64,000 bases of DNA from an uncultured Prochlorococcus sp. (GCA_902520485.1 CABYNZ010000002.1:1-64000); one strand, 5' to 3'. Positions 55,525 to 61,777 are shown, numbered from the stretch's first letter. A program made the numbers and translations. Notes: generated by a model from the sequence alone, not told the origin.

Positions 55525-55685
55525 ATACATTTAGAAATAAACAATTCAAAAATGAATTAGATCCCAAGTATGCCTTCTATGGTTGTCTTCGTAGTTGCGA
55601 AATTAAGAGTAATACTGAAAAGTCTCTTGAAGAATGCGTCGAAAATTGTGAACCTAGATTATTACCAGAGAATCTTGATAGCTAA
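55521..55685 (+). CDS. Twin CX3C microprotein (54 aa)
   Basis: Two CX3C motifs, CLRSC (22-26) and CVENC (39-43), are separated by 12 residues in a helical, charged protein that begins MNTFRNKQFKNELDPKYAFYG. This is the pattern of CHCH helical hairpins held by two disulfides, or of a metal-binding hairpin. It is translated after the 37-residue gene through ATGA. No bacterial family is recognised. Confidence 0.6.
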   Translation: MNTFRNKQFKNELDPKYAFYGCLRSCEIKSNTEKSLEECVENCEPRLLPENLDS

Positions 55686-55762
55686 AAATAGGAATTTAAA
55701 CTCTATTCAATAACTATTTTGACCTTATAGAGTTTTTATATAGATTTAAGGAGGGTAATCTT

Positions 55763-55921
55763 ATGACCAACCTCGCAATTGCGCTACTTCTTCTAATTAT
55801 AATTTTAGTTAATTTTGGAGCGATCCTTACCGCTAAAATTTATTCACAATCACTAAAAGAAATTCAACGTAAGAGAATATTTTGTAGAGAATCTATAAGT
55901 AACCCATATTGTGTTTTTTGA
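55763..55921 (+). CDS. Small membrane protein (52 aa)
   Basis: A strong ribosome binding site AAGGAGG (55,748-55,754) precedes ATG 55,763. Residues 4-26 are a membrane helix (LAIALLLLIIILVNFGAIL), followed by a basic cytoplasmic tail with two cysteines, ending SNPYCVF. The clear binding site supports expression. Function unknown. Confidence 0.65.
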   Translation: MTNLAIALLLLIIILVNFGAILTAKIYSQSLKEIQRKRIFCRESISNPYCVF

Positions 55922-55988
55922 TAAATTAATTCCAAACTAATAGATCTCAAACTAGAGATCTAATATTAAAAGTTAAAGTCCGCCAAAA

Positions 55989-56096
55989 CTAAAAATAAGG
56001 TGTATATGGTACTTCTGTTTTTAATGAATCTCCGTAGTAACTTTCAGCTGACTTTACCAAGATCCAATAAATGAAATTTAGAAATGATTTTTCCAT
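55989..56096 (-). CDS. Microprotein (35 aa), YW...SAES family, member 1
   Basis: MEKSFLNFIYWILVKSAESY continues YGDSLKTEVPYTPYF. A second member at 60,767-60,883 shares EK-L-NF-YW-L--SAES-YG-S and a later VP. Similarity at the protein level, with many base changes between them, indicates selection on the peptide. The helix could lie on or in a membrane. No other relatives are recognised. Confidence 0.6.
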   Translation of the reverse strand: MEKSFLNFIYWILVKSAESYYGDSLKTEVPYTPYF

Positions 56097-56320
56097 AGGA
56101 ATATCTATACCCTTTTCTTATTCAAATCAGAATTTAAAATAAAAACATCGTAGAAAATACTTAACTGAAGAGATTTAGATTTTCTTAGTTAATTTGTGTT
56201 GGTTAGGTTTGTATGAAATGCTACTAAAGCTTGTCTTATCAACCAATTTGGTAATATTGCTTATTGATTCCTGTAATTTCAAAAGATATATTAAATGGAT
56301 AATCTAAATATAAGAAATTT

Positions 56321-56437
56321 ATGAGTACTCAAAAAAGTCAAAGCCATAAAAGACAAGAGCAAAATAATACAGAATGGTTAGATGAATTAATCAATAAAAT
56401 TGAAAATATGAAAAATAAAATATCTAATACTTTTTAA
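56321..56437 (+). CDS. Microprotein (38 aa), MST...WLDELINKIE family
   Basis: MSTQKSQSHKRQEQNNTEWL leads into DELINKIENMKNKISNTF. Compared with the gene at 55,411, the start MST and the helix W-L-D-x-L-I-N-x-[IL]-E are kept, while the linker differs. It is a basic peptide with one helix. In the gap before it (56,097-56,320) a further 29-codon frame from 56,218 is possible but weak. Confidence 0.5.
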   Translation: MSTQKSQSHKRQEQNNTEWLDELINKIENMKNKISNTF

Positions 56438-56500
56438 CTAATTATTTCTTCTATCATTTATTCCGTATTGATAATGTAGTTAAGTACAAAAAAGTTGATT

Positions 56501-56818
56501 ATGAAAAATTTTATACTAATAATAGTCTCTTTATCTTTCTTATCTTCTTGCAGTAATGACAAAGATTTTTTTCTCACTAAGGGGAACGCTTTGTTAAGTT
56601 GCGGAGGTAAATCTCGTATTATCGAAAATGATAAAGAAGAGATAATTAATACTGAAGTTAAGGATTTAAGAGATGGAATTGGTAAATACGTTGAATTTAC
56701 AGTTGTTGAGACTGATAAAAAAGGAGGCAAATATAGGATTATTAATTGTTTCCCAAGTGAAGAACCACAAGATTCAATAATAAAAACTGTTAAAACAAAT
56801 TATAAATTAAGTAATTAA
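56501..56818 (+). CDS. Putative lipoprotein (105 aa)
   Basis: MKNFILIIVSLSFLSSCSND has a lipoprotein signal with lipobox LSSC, giving an acylated cysteine at residue 17. The mature part is small and polar, with two more cysteines, in LLSCGGKSRI and IINCFPSE, that may form a disulfide in the periplasm. An in-frame TTG two codons earlier is less likely. Function unknown. Confidence 0.65.
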   Translation: MKNFILIIVSLSFLSSCSNDKDFFLTKGNALLSCGGKSRIIENDKEEIINTEVKDLRDGIGKYVEFTVVETDKKGGKYRIINCFPSEEPQDSIIKTVKTNYKLSN

Positions 56819-56846
56819 AAGTTATTTAAAAATAATTAGCTTACCT

Positions 56847-57710
56847 TTAAGATGCGATTTTTGATGATTTGATAATTTCCCATGCTTCTGATGCGGTATC
56901 TGCATATTGGAAAAGATTTAAGTTTTCATCTGAAATTAATCCAAGATCAGCTAGATATTCGAAGTTAATTATCTTATTCCAATAATCTCTACCAAAAAGT
57001 ATGATCGGGATTTTAGTTTTCATTCCTGTTTGACAAAGTGTCAATAGTTCAAATAATTCATCTAGTGTTCCAAAACCTCCAGGAAAAAATACAGCAGCTA
57101 CTGATCGCATGACAAAATGGATCTTTCTTAATGCAAAATAATTAAACTTAAAGCAAAGACCGGGAGTTATAAAAGCATTTGGGATTTGTTCATTAGGCAG
57201 ACTGATATTTAACCCTATAGATTTACAATTTGCTTCAAATGCACCTCTATTAGCAGCTTCCATAATTCCTGGCCCCCCACCTGTCACAATCACATGAGAA
57301 TTACAGTTTTTATTTTGATTACTAATTGAAGCAAGTTTAGAAAACTCCCTTGCGGATTGATAGTAATGACTCATAAGAAGCAAATTTTCTAATCTATTTA
57401 AATTACGTTTTAAAAGTATCGATTTAGGATTTTTTTTAAGCAACTCTTCTATATTTTTAAGTCTCTTTTTTATATTTGCTTCTTCTGTAATGCTTGCGCC
57501 TCCAAAAATAATTATTGTTGAAAGAATTTTATTTTCTTCAAGGATTAAATCTGGTTTAGTAATTTCAAGAAGCATTCTGACTCCACGCATTTCATTTCGG
57601 CTAAGTAAACCAATATCTTCGTGAGCCAATTTATAAGTATCAGAATTAATAATTAAATTCAGGTTTTTTAAATTATTAATAGGGTATATATGTTTTTTCA
57701 TTTCAAACAA
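56847..57710 (-). CDS. LOG-family Rossmann-fold protein (TIGR00730 type)
   Basis: The nucleotide-binding signature TGGGPGIMEAANRGAFEA and the active-site motif PGGFGTLDELFELLTLCQTG identify the LOG / so-called lysine-decarboxylase family. Members release cytokinin-type bases from nucleotides. The 287 residues include an N-terminal extension of about 60. It overlaps the upstream gene by 8 bases. Confidence 0.87.
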   Translation of the reverse strand: MFEMKKHIYPINNLKNLNLIINSDTYKLAHEDIGLLSRNEMRGVRMLLEITKPDLILEENKILSTIIIFGGASITEEANIKKRLKNIEELLKKNPKSILLKRNLNRLENLLLMSHYYQSAREFSKLASISNQNKNCNSHVIVTGGGPGIMEAANRGAFEANCKSIGLNISLPNEQIPNAFITPGLCFKFNYFALRKIHFVMRSVAAVFFPGGFGTLDELFELLTLCQTGMKTKIPIILFGRDYWNKIINFEYLADLGLISDENLNLFQYADTASEAWEIIKSSKIAS

Positions 57711-58221
57711 GAGTTTTAACTTTTCTTTCTAGAGGATTAAAATAGACTCTTTTGATTTTGTTATTTTCGTAAATCCAATAAACAGGCGGACTTTTTCTTG
57801 CCTTAATTAAATTAATTTTGTCTAACTTTTGAGGGGTAAATTCTTTAGAAGGATCAAAAAATTTATCTCTCTTGGGTTGGTTTAAAACAATACTACCTTC
57901 TTTCCCTGAGATAGATCTGTGATAAGTTCCTACAGGAATTTCTAATGCTCCCATAGATCTATTTAAATAAATCACATGATGAGGTTCATCCCAGGAAGGA
58001 TTTATTAAAACAAATGTCCTTTCTCCAGTGATAACTAAATTGTGGTCAATTTGATGATTGTGAACGTAATATTGCTCATCTTTTAAATCATCTGGAGGAG
58101 ATATAGCTTCTCCAGAATGGATCACAACATCAGAACCATTAGAACTATCTATGCCTGCATCGAAGAATGTGACTTTTGGAGTCTCTCTAAAAATATTTAT
58201 TGGGAAGAATCTTAATTCCAT
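57703..58221 (-). CDS. Cupin-like hypothetical protein (172 aa)
   Basis: Strand-rich sequence with histidines in YYVHNHQIDHNLVITGERTF and IPVGTYHRSISG is compatible with a cupin beta barrel binding a metal, though the classical motifs are not exact. It is translated just before the LOG gene, overlapping by 8 bases, which suggests a shared pathway. Confidence 0.65.
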   Translation of the reverse strand: MELRFFPINIFRETPKVTFFDAGIDSSNGSDVVIHSGEAISPPDDLKDEQYYVHNHQIDHNLVITGERTFVLINPSWDEPHHVIYLNRSMGALEIPVGTYHRSISGKEGSIVLNQPKRDKFFDPSKEFTPQKLDKINLIKARKSPPVYWIYENNKIKRVYFNPLERKVKTLV

Positions 58222-58300
58222 AGTGCTAACTCCCTTTTAGAAAATTTATAAATACTAATAAAAATTTATTTACTTTTAAAAAACAGCTATTTAATTTTTT

Positions 58301-58447
58301 TTAATTGCAACAAACCAGGCAATCTTCTTGATTTGGATAATCTATACATTCTTTATTTAAAATTTCTTCTAAAAAATCTACTTTTTTAACATAATCAAGA
58401 TCTTTTAATTTTTTGTTTGGAACCGTGAACTGAGTTTGTAGTTTCAT
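58301..58447 (-). CDS. Microprotein (48 aa) with CX8CX3C tail, member 1
   Basis: MKLQTQFTVPNKKLKDLDYV starts a charged peptide that ends ECIDYPNQEDCLVCCN. The tail has cysteines spaced C-x8-C-x3-C (with one extra before the last), with a proline after the first. A second member at 58,651-58,803 ends ECTEHPSNNHCKIFCD with identical spacing. AGGAG lies before the ATG. It is 15 bases downstream of the 33-residue membrane peptide. Confidence 0.65.
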   Translation of the reverse strand: MKLQTQFTVPNKKLKDLDYVKKVDFLEEILNKECIDYPNQEDCLVCCN

Positions 58448-58462
58448 TTTCTATTCTCCTAA

Positions 58463-58564
58463 TTAATACTGTTTTTTGAATCCATTCCAAGTTTGAGAAA
58501 ACCTTAATCCCAGATAAGAAATTAAAATTGTCCAAAATAAAATTTCTATACCTAAATTAGTCAT
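58463..58564 (-). CDS. Small membrane protein (33 aa)
   Basis: MTNLGIEILFWTILISYLGL is a single membrane helix, followed by a short basic tail RFSQTWNGFKKQY. A strong GGAGG sits 8 bases before ATG. It is the first gene of a two-gene unit with the CX8CX3C microprotein, under the three-block promoter at 58,595. Confidence 0.62.
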   Translation of the reverse strand: MTNLGIEILFWTILISYLGLRFSQTWNGFKKQY

Positions 58565-58594
58565 TTGCTTGGCCTCCTTTCTTTCTGATTATTC

Positions 58595-58637
58595 TTTAGT
58601 ACGGGTATTATGTAAAAATCAAGCGTAAGAATACCTA
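58595..58637 (-). promoter_or_regulatory. Three-block promoter, copy 2
   Basis: TAGGTATT-N7-TTGATT-N15-TACTAAA on the minus strand, ending 30 bases before the ATG at 58,564. Both spacings are the same as in copy 1 at 55,247-55,289, while the intervening bases differ. Confidence 0.6.
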
Positions 58638-58650
58638 AAAGTTAAAGTTT

Positions 58651-58803
58651 TTAATCACAAAAAATCTTGCAATGATTGTTACTCGGATGTTCTGTACATT
58701 CATTATTCCAATAAGCTTCAATTTTTTTGAGCTTATTATCAAATGAAAGGTCTTTTTTATCCAAATTAATTTCTTGGATAGTAAATGTGTCATTTAGTGC
58801 CAT
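58651..58803 (-). CDS. Microprotein (50 aa) with CX8CX3C tail, member 2
   Basis: I start at MALNDTFTIQEINLDKKDL, with GGGGTAAG-like binding bases before the ATG, instead of the longer frame from 58,908, whose added residues look non-coding. The tail ECTEHPSNNHCKIFCD matches member 1 in cysteine spacing and in the proline. The middle has the KKIEAYWN helix equivalent to VDFLEEIL. Confidence 0.65.
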   Translation of the reverse strand: MALNDTFTIQEINLDKKDLSFDNKLKKIEAYWNNECTEHPSNNHCKIFCD

Positions 58804-59040
58804 AAGACTTACCCCTTTACTACAACTATGTTCTAATTCATTTGAATAGTAAATTTCAAGTTTTATGTGTGCGGTAAGAGGAACAAAATTGTACGGATTA
58901 AGGATCAAAAAAAAATCTCAAATTATAAATAATTGCAAGGAAAATATCTTCAAAAAATTTATTCCAACTTTATAAAAATTTGTATAAATTTTGCTAGAAA
59001 TTTTATTCTTTTAATACCTTCTTATGTCTGCTAGTATCTA

Positions 59041-59124
59041 TCATTCATCTAATCTATCTGCATATTCTCTTAAAATCTCAACCATCTTTTGATGTGGAAT
59101 TTTTTGTCGATATTCTCTAAAAAA
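59041..59124 (-). pseudogene. Remnant of a small coding sequence
   Basis: An open frame without a good start reads FFREYRQKIPHQKMVEILRE then YADRLDE before its stop. It looks protein-like (amphipathic helix) and is cut at its N-terminus by a stop at 59,125. An internal ATG could still give a 14-residue peptide. The surrounding DNA at 58,910-59,169 holds nothing else. Confidence 0.3.
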
Positions 59125-59169
59125 TCAAAAAATTTATCTAATTAATCTTTATTGGAAAAGATATAAAAA

Positions 59170-59265
59170 TTAGCGTCTCATTTTAAAAGTAAAGTATGCA
59201 AACCCACCAAGCAATAAAAGACTTACAACCCCATAAGAAATCGCTATGCCGTAGATGTAAGTCAT
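59170..59265 (-). CDS. Membrane microprotein (31 aa), fourth gene of a coupled micro-operon
   Basis: MTYIYGIAISYGVVSLLLLG, then GFAYFTFKMRR: one membrane helix with a basic C-terminal end. Its ATG overlaps the TGA of the preceding gene (ATGA at 59,265-59,262). It is the last of four small genes joined the same way. Confidence 0.6.
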   Translation of the reverse strand: MTYIYGIAISYGVVSLLLLGGFAYFTFKMRR

Positions 59266-59402
59266 TTATTTATAAAGACATAAGCAGAATATAAATAAAC
59301 TAAAAAAACTCCAATAGCTATGGAACTTCCATAAATAAGAAAGTTCCAGAATCTATATAATTTAGGTTTTTTAAATTCTTTTTCTTCTTCTTTAGTAATC
59401 AT
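59262..59402 (-). CDS. Membrane microprotein (46 aa), third gene of the micro-operon
   Basis: MITKEEEKEFKKPKLYRFWN is a charged start, followed by the membrane helix FLIYGSSIAIGVFLVYLYSA. It overlaps both neighbours by ATGA. The topology, with a charged head on one side and a short tail on the other, resembles accessory subunits of membrane complexes. No family is recognised. Confidence 0.62.
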   Translation of the reverse strand: MITKEEEKEFKKPKLYRFWNFLIYGSSIAIGVFLVYLYSAYVFINK

Positions 59403-59515
59403 TTATTTTCTTTTTCTTTTCTGGCAGCATTACCTTTTGCTCTTAATACCAAAGTGATCGTAAGGGCAGTGCTTAATATCACAGTATCAATTAATAGGTG
59501 CGGGGAAATATTCAT
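59399..59515 (-). CDS. Membrane microprotein (38 aa), second gene of the micro-operon
   Basis: MNISPHLLIDTVILSTALTI leads to TLVLRAKGNAARKEKENK: a membrane helix (about 7-24) and a strongly basic tail. Its start overlaps the stop of the 19-residue frame (TGATG) and its stop overlaps the next start (ATGA). Confidence 0.6.
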   Translation of the reverse strand: MNISPHLLIDTVILSTALTITLVLRAKGNAARKEKENK

Positions 59516-59574
59516 CAGCTGCAAAGAGAAATAAGAAGAGTCATTATCTTTTCAGCAATAAATCTATTAAACAT
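59515..59574 (-). CDS. Leader microprotein (19 aa), first gene of the micro-operon
   Basis: MFNRFIAEKIMTLLISLCS is read from ATG 59,574, placed directly after the T-run of promoter-leader module C, exactly as the ATGs of the 131-aa and 128-aa genes are after modules A and D. It ends in TGATG with the next gene. It may be a functional peptide or a translated leader. Confidence 0.45.
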   Translation of the reverse strand: MFNRFIAEKIMTLLISLCS

Positions 59575-59619
59575 TAAAAAAGAGGGATTTATCCCTCTAA
59601 GTTTAGATCGACTGTCAAT
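59575..59619 (-). promoter_or_regulatory. Promoter-leader module, copy C, with strong hairpin
   Basis: On the minus strand: ATTGACAGTCGATCTAAACTT, then a perfect 8-bp stem AGAGGGAT/ATCCCTCT with a two-base loop, six T and ATG. The stem hides AGAGGG, the only candidate binding site. The hairpin with its T-run also has the form of a rho-independent terminator for the gene at 59,668-59,823, so it may be a terminator, an attenuator or a translational lock. Confidence 0.6.
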
Positions 59620-59667
59620 CATAGTCTACTTAACCTTTTTAGCTTCTCTAAAAAAACAGTATTTTAT

Positions 59668-59823
59668 TTAGCCAGAGCAAGAGAAGGCACCTGCAAGAAT
59701 ATTTTTAAAAATTGGTGCTTGACCCAAGGCATACAAAAAGAAAGTTGATGATGCGAGAGTAATAGCTATTTTAGAAGCCCTGTTAACTTTCAATTTTGAG
59801 ACTTTTGCAAATGCAGAGTCCAT
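59668..59823 (-). CDS. Small hydrophobic protein (51 aa)
   Basis: MDSAFAKVSKLKVNRASKIA is basic, followed by a moderately hydrophobic helix (ITLASSTFFLYALG) and GQAPIFKNILAGAFSCSG. It might be a membrane peptide. There is no strong binding site. The transcript could end at the hairpin 59,581-59,598. Confidence 0.5.
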   Translation of the reverse strand: MDSAFAKVSKLKVNRASKIAITLASSTFFLYALGQAPIFKNILAGAFSCSG

Positions 59824-59899
59824 TTGTTCTTTAATTTATTGATCTTATAATAGCTGCAAAAATTAAATATTCAGCATCAATATTTACCAAAGAATAATT

Positions 59900-60103
59900 T
59901 TATTGCTCCTTTTTCTTAGCTTGTATTTTTACTAGCTCAAATTCTTTTTTAGAAACTATTCTGATTTTGTATGCTGGATATCTTGTTTTCCACCATTTAT
60001 TGATCGAAATAGCTACTCCTTCTAAATTTTGGGTACAAATATTGACCCATAGAGTTTTAGTTTCAATTTCTTTGTAGAATTCCCAACTTGTAGGTGAAGC
60101 CAT
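59900..60103 (-). CDS. Hypothetical protein (67 aa)
   Basis: I start at MASPTSWEFYKEIETKTLWV; an ATG four codons earlier is equally possible. A basic C-terminus (KKEFELVKIQAKKKEQ) follows a core with NKWWKTRYPAYKIRI. No membrane segment. Host-like codons. Not recognised. The 313 bases from 60,116 to 60,428 contain no gene that I can see. Confidence 0.55.
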   Translation of the reverse strand: MASPTSWEFYKEIETKTLWVNICTQNLEGVAISINKWWKTRYPAYKIRIVSKKEFELVKIQAKKKEQ

Positions 60104-60318
60104 TAAAAAACGCAAATGAAAAAATTCAATAAATTATGGGAAATGGTCCATAAGCTAAAACTTTTGTTTTTTAATGAAAGGATTTAGTTGAAGATATAGA
60201 GTTTTCATTAAGTGGTAATAAAAAACTTTAAACAAAAAATTTACATCACTTTCACCTTCTAGGAAAGTATTACTTTAATTTTATAACTAGTTTAAATTAA
60301 AAAATATCTCCGCAAAGA

Positions 60319-60339
60319 AGGGGCCAAAAATTGACCCCT
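60319..60339 (-). terminator. Hairpin downstream of the 69-aa gene
   Basis: AGGGGCCAA and TTGACCCCT pair around an AAA loop with one mismatch. It lies 90 bases past the end of the minus-strand gene at 60,429. The T-run on the minus side is short, so termination is only likely. Confidence 0.4.
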
Positions 60340-60428
60340 CTTGGTGAAACTCTTCCAAACAAACACCATTAAAATCTTACTCTGAAAGTTGCAAAGTTAA
60401 ACAAATTAACAAAATCAAGATTAACAAT

Positions 60429-60638
60429 TTATGCGGCCTTTTTAAAAGGGTTCATATTCCTTAAAAAGTTATTACTTTTGCGGGTACTCATTTTTCTATA
60501 TCTTTGATTTATATCCAGGATATACTTTCTAGCTTTCTTATCACTTTCAATTTTCTTTTTTCGAAGACGTAAAGCCCTTAAATCTTCTATGGACATGAGG
60601 CCATCATCTTCATTGAAATTTAAATGATCAAATTGCAT
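60429..60638 (-). CDS. Basic hypothetical protein (69 aa)
   Basis: MQFDHLNFNEDDGLMSIEDL gives an acidic N-terminal 20 residues; the rest is strongly basic (RALRLRKKKIESDKKARKY, RKSNNFLRNMNPFKKAA), suggesting nucleic-acid or membrane-surface binding. No family is recognised. A hairpin CTTAAAGAAGAAACTTAATTTCTTAAG-type sequence lies just upstream of the ATG. Confidence 0.55.
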   Translation of the reverse strand: MQFDHLNFNEDDGLMSIEDLRALRLRKKKIESDKKARKYILDINQRYRKMSTRKSNNFLRNMNPFKKAA

Positions 60639-60766
60639 CAGCTTAAGAAATTAAGTTTCTTCTTTAAGTGCAAGATTAACAACCTTATCTTTATTTGCAA
60701 TAGAGATAATTAACCAACTTAACTCAAATTAGTTATTCAATTTTCAGAAACCTATGAATTTAAGTA

Positions 60767-60883
60767 TTAAAAACTTTTGATTGAATTAGATGGAACCTTT
60801 ACAGATACAAATGATTCTCCATAATGAGATTCGGCTGATCTTATCAGTAACCAGTAAAAGAAATTTACTAAAGCTTTCTCCAC
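60767..60883 (-). CDS. Microprotein (38 aa), YW...SAES family, member 2
   Basis: From GTG 60,883 the product reads (M)EKALVNFFYWLLIRSAESH then YGESFVSVKVPSNSIKSF, a clear paralogue of the peptide at 55,989-56,096. The GTG and bases around it (ACTAAATCCTCGTGGAG) are one arm of a perfect 17-bp inverted repeat whose other arm lies 138 bases upstream in the mRNA, so the start may be sequestered. Confidence 0.58.
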   Translation of the reverse strand: MEKALVNFFYWLLIRSAESHYGESFVSVKVPSNSIKSF

Positions 60884-61049
60884 GAGGATTTAGTAACTAA
60901 TTTAAATAAACTCATCATTTTTGTAATAGCAATATACAAAATAAATTTATTACGCAATCAAGATATTTACCTCATAAAGCATACTTGCATATTATCTAAG
61001 AAAAATTTGCACTCTCAGGCTTTAGGCAGCGGACTAAATCCTCGTGGAG
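60878..61049 (-). promoter_or_regulatory. Perfect 17-bp inverted repeat around a start codon
   Basis: CTCCACGAGGATTTAGT at 60,878-60,894 and ACTAAATCCTCGTGGAG at 61,033-61,049 on the plus strand are exact complements. In a minus-strand transcript, the end of the upstream pseudogene would pair with the start region of the YW...SAES gene, with a 138-base loop. Confidence 0.7.
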
Positions 61050-61255
61050 TATTGGACTTTAGCCCGCTCTATTTTTTTAGCAAAAGAAAAATAGCACTGC
61101 AAGGTAACTAGATCTCCAATTTTTATATTTGGCTCTGAATAAGCTAATTGAGCAAGAGCATCTGAGCATATGTTGGTGTTTTTTATTGTATAAATTTGCT
61201 AAAAAACTTTTGTTATAACAATGGCTTCAGTATTTTTGCTCATTGATATATTCAT
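61034..61255 (-). pseudogene. Small gene with in-frame amber stop (73 codons)
   Basis: From ATG 61,255 the frame reads MNISMSKNTEAIVITKVF, then TAG at 61,201-61,199, then continues in the same frame as QIYTIKNTNICSDALAQLAY through SEPNIKIGDLVTLQCYFSFAKK to STRI and a TAG stop. Both parts look coding, so a single nonsense change seems to have split it. A second ATG at 61,243 is also possible. Read-through is the alternative to decay. Confidence 0.5.
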
Positions 61256-61276
61256 TCTTAAATAATATTATTATTG

Positions 61277-61393
61277 ATGCTTAAAGAAGGTTTAATTTTG
61301 AAAAAAATAATTAAATTTTATAAAATGCTCAAGAAAAGAATCTATATTCTTAATGCAGAGACTGAATTGAAATTTATATTGGAAAATAAGTAA
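61277..61393 (+). CDS. Basic microprotein (38 aa)
   Basis: MLKEGLILKKIIKFYKMLKK continues RIYILNAETELKFILENK. It is a highly basic helix followed by a polar end. Its TAA overlaps the ATG of the next gene (TAATG), so translation may be coupled. No clear binding site. Confidence 0.42.
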   Translation: MLKEGLILKKIIKFYKMLKKRIYILNAETELKFILENK

Positions 61394-61539
61394 TGGGATT
61401 CCCACATTGCCCTATTTGTGTAGTTCTAGCATTTGTTTCAGTTTTTATGGGAGTTACTCGTAGTTATATGTTTTATATTCTTGTTCGGGAGTTTATGAGA
61501 GCCGAATCTACTTTTAAATTGAAGTTTAGTTCCTATTAA
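61393..61539 (+). CDS. Membrane microprotein with HCPIC motif (48 aa)
   Basis: MGFPHCPICVVLAFVSVFMG has CxxC at residues 6-9 right before a membrane helix, then a basic tail (RSYMFYILVREFMRAE...). The cysteines could bind a metal or be redox active at the membrane face. Coupled to the 38-residue gene by TAATG. Confidence 0.55.
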   Translation: MGFPHCPICVVLAFVSVFMGVTRSYMFYILVREFMRAESTFKLKFSSY

Positions 61540-61542
61540 TTG

Positions 61543-61571
61543 TTGACATCTAAGTATAAATACTTTATAAA
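61543..61571 (+). promoter_or_regulatory. Near-consensus sigma-70 promoter with palindromic spacer
   Basis: TTGACA (61,543-61,548) and TATAAA (61,566-61,571) are separated by exactly 17 bases. The spacer contains AAGTAT-AA-ATACTT, a 14-bp palindrome suited to a repressor dimer. A similar palindrome is in a second promoter at 61,831. Confidence 0.75.
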
Positions 61572-61578
61572 TAGATTG

Positions 61579-61675
61579 TAGTGAATACTACAAAATCGTC
61601 CGATCTACCATCTGATAGACCGCAGTACGACTCAAGCCATAGGACGGGGACTTGAGCAAGTTCAGGAGCTGCATC
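61579..61675 (+). ncRNA. G+C-rich structured leader or small RNA
   Basis: Starting about 8 bases past the -10 box, this stretch has near 50% G+C in DNA that is otherwise about 25%. CTCAAG (61,631-61,636) pairs with CTTGAG (61,651-61,656). It leads into AGGAG and the ATG of the 33-residue gene, so it may be a regulated 5' leader or a processed RNA. One frame across it (61,587-61,716) is also open and protein-like (TQAIGRGLEQVQELHHGKHV) but lacks a start. Confidence 0.4.
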
Positions 61676-61777
61676 ATGGTAAACATGTATTTCAATGGAA
61701 AGTCATTCGTATATTGTAGAAAACAAGAAGAAAAGATTATAAAGCTTACTTATAGGGGATCTATTTACTTAAGATAA
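61676..61777 (+). CDS. Microprotein (33 aa) with KLTYRG motif
   Basis: MVNMYFNGKSFVYCRKQEEK then IIKLTYRGSIYLR. The KLTYRGSIY segment resembles the start of the small cyanobacterial DUF4278 domain, but the rest is missing, so the assignment is weak. CAGGAG lies 8-13 bases before the ATG. Confidence 0.45.
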   Translation: MVNMYFNGKSFVYCRKQEEKIIKLTYRGSIYLR

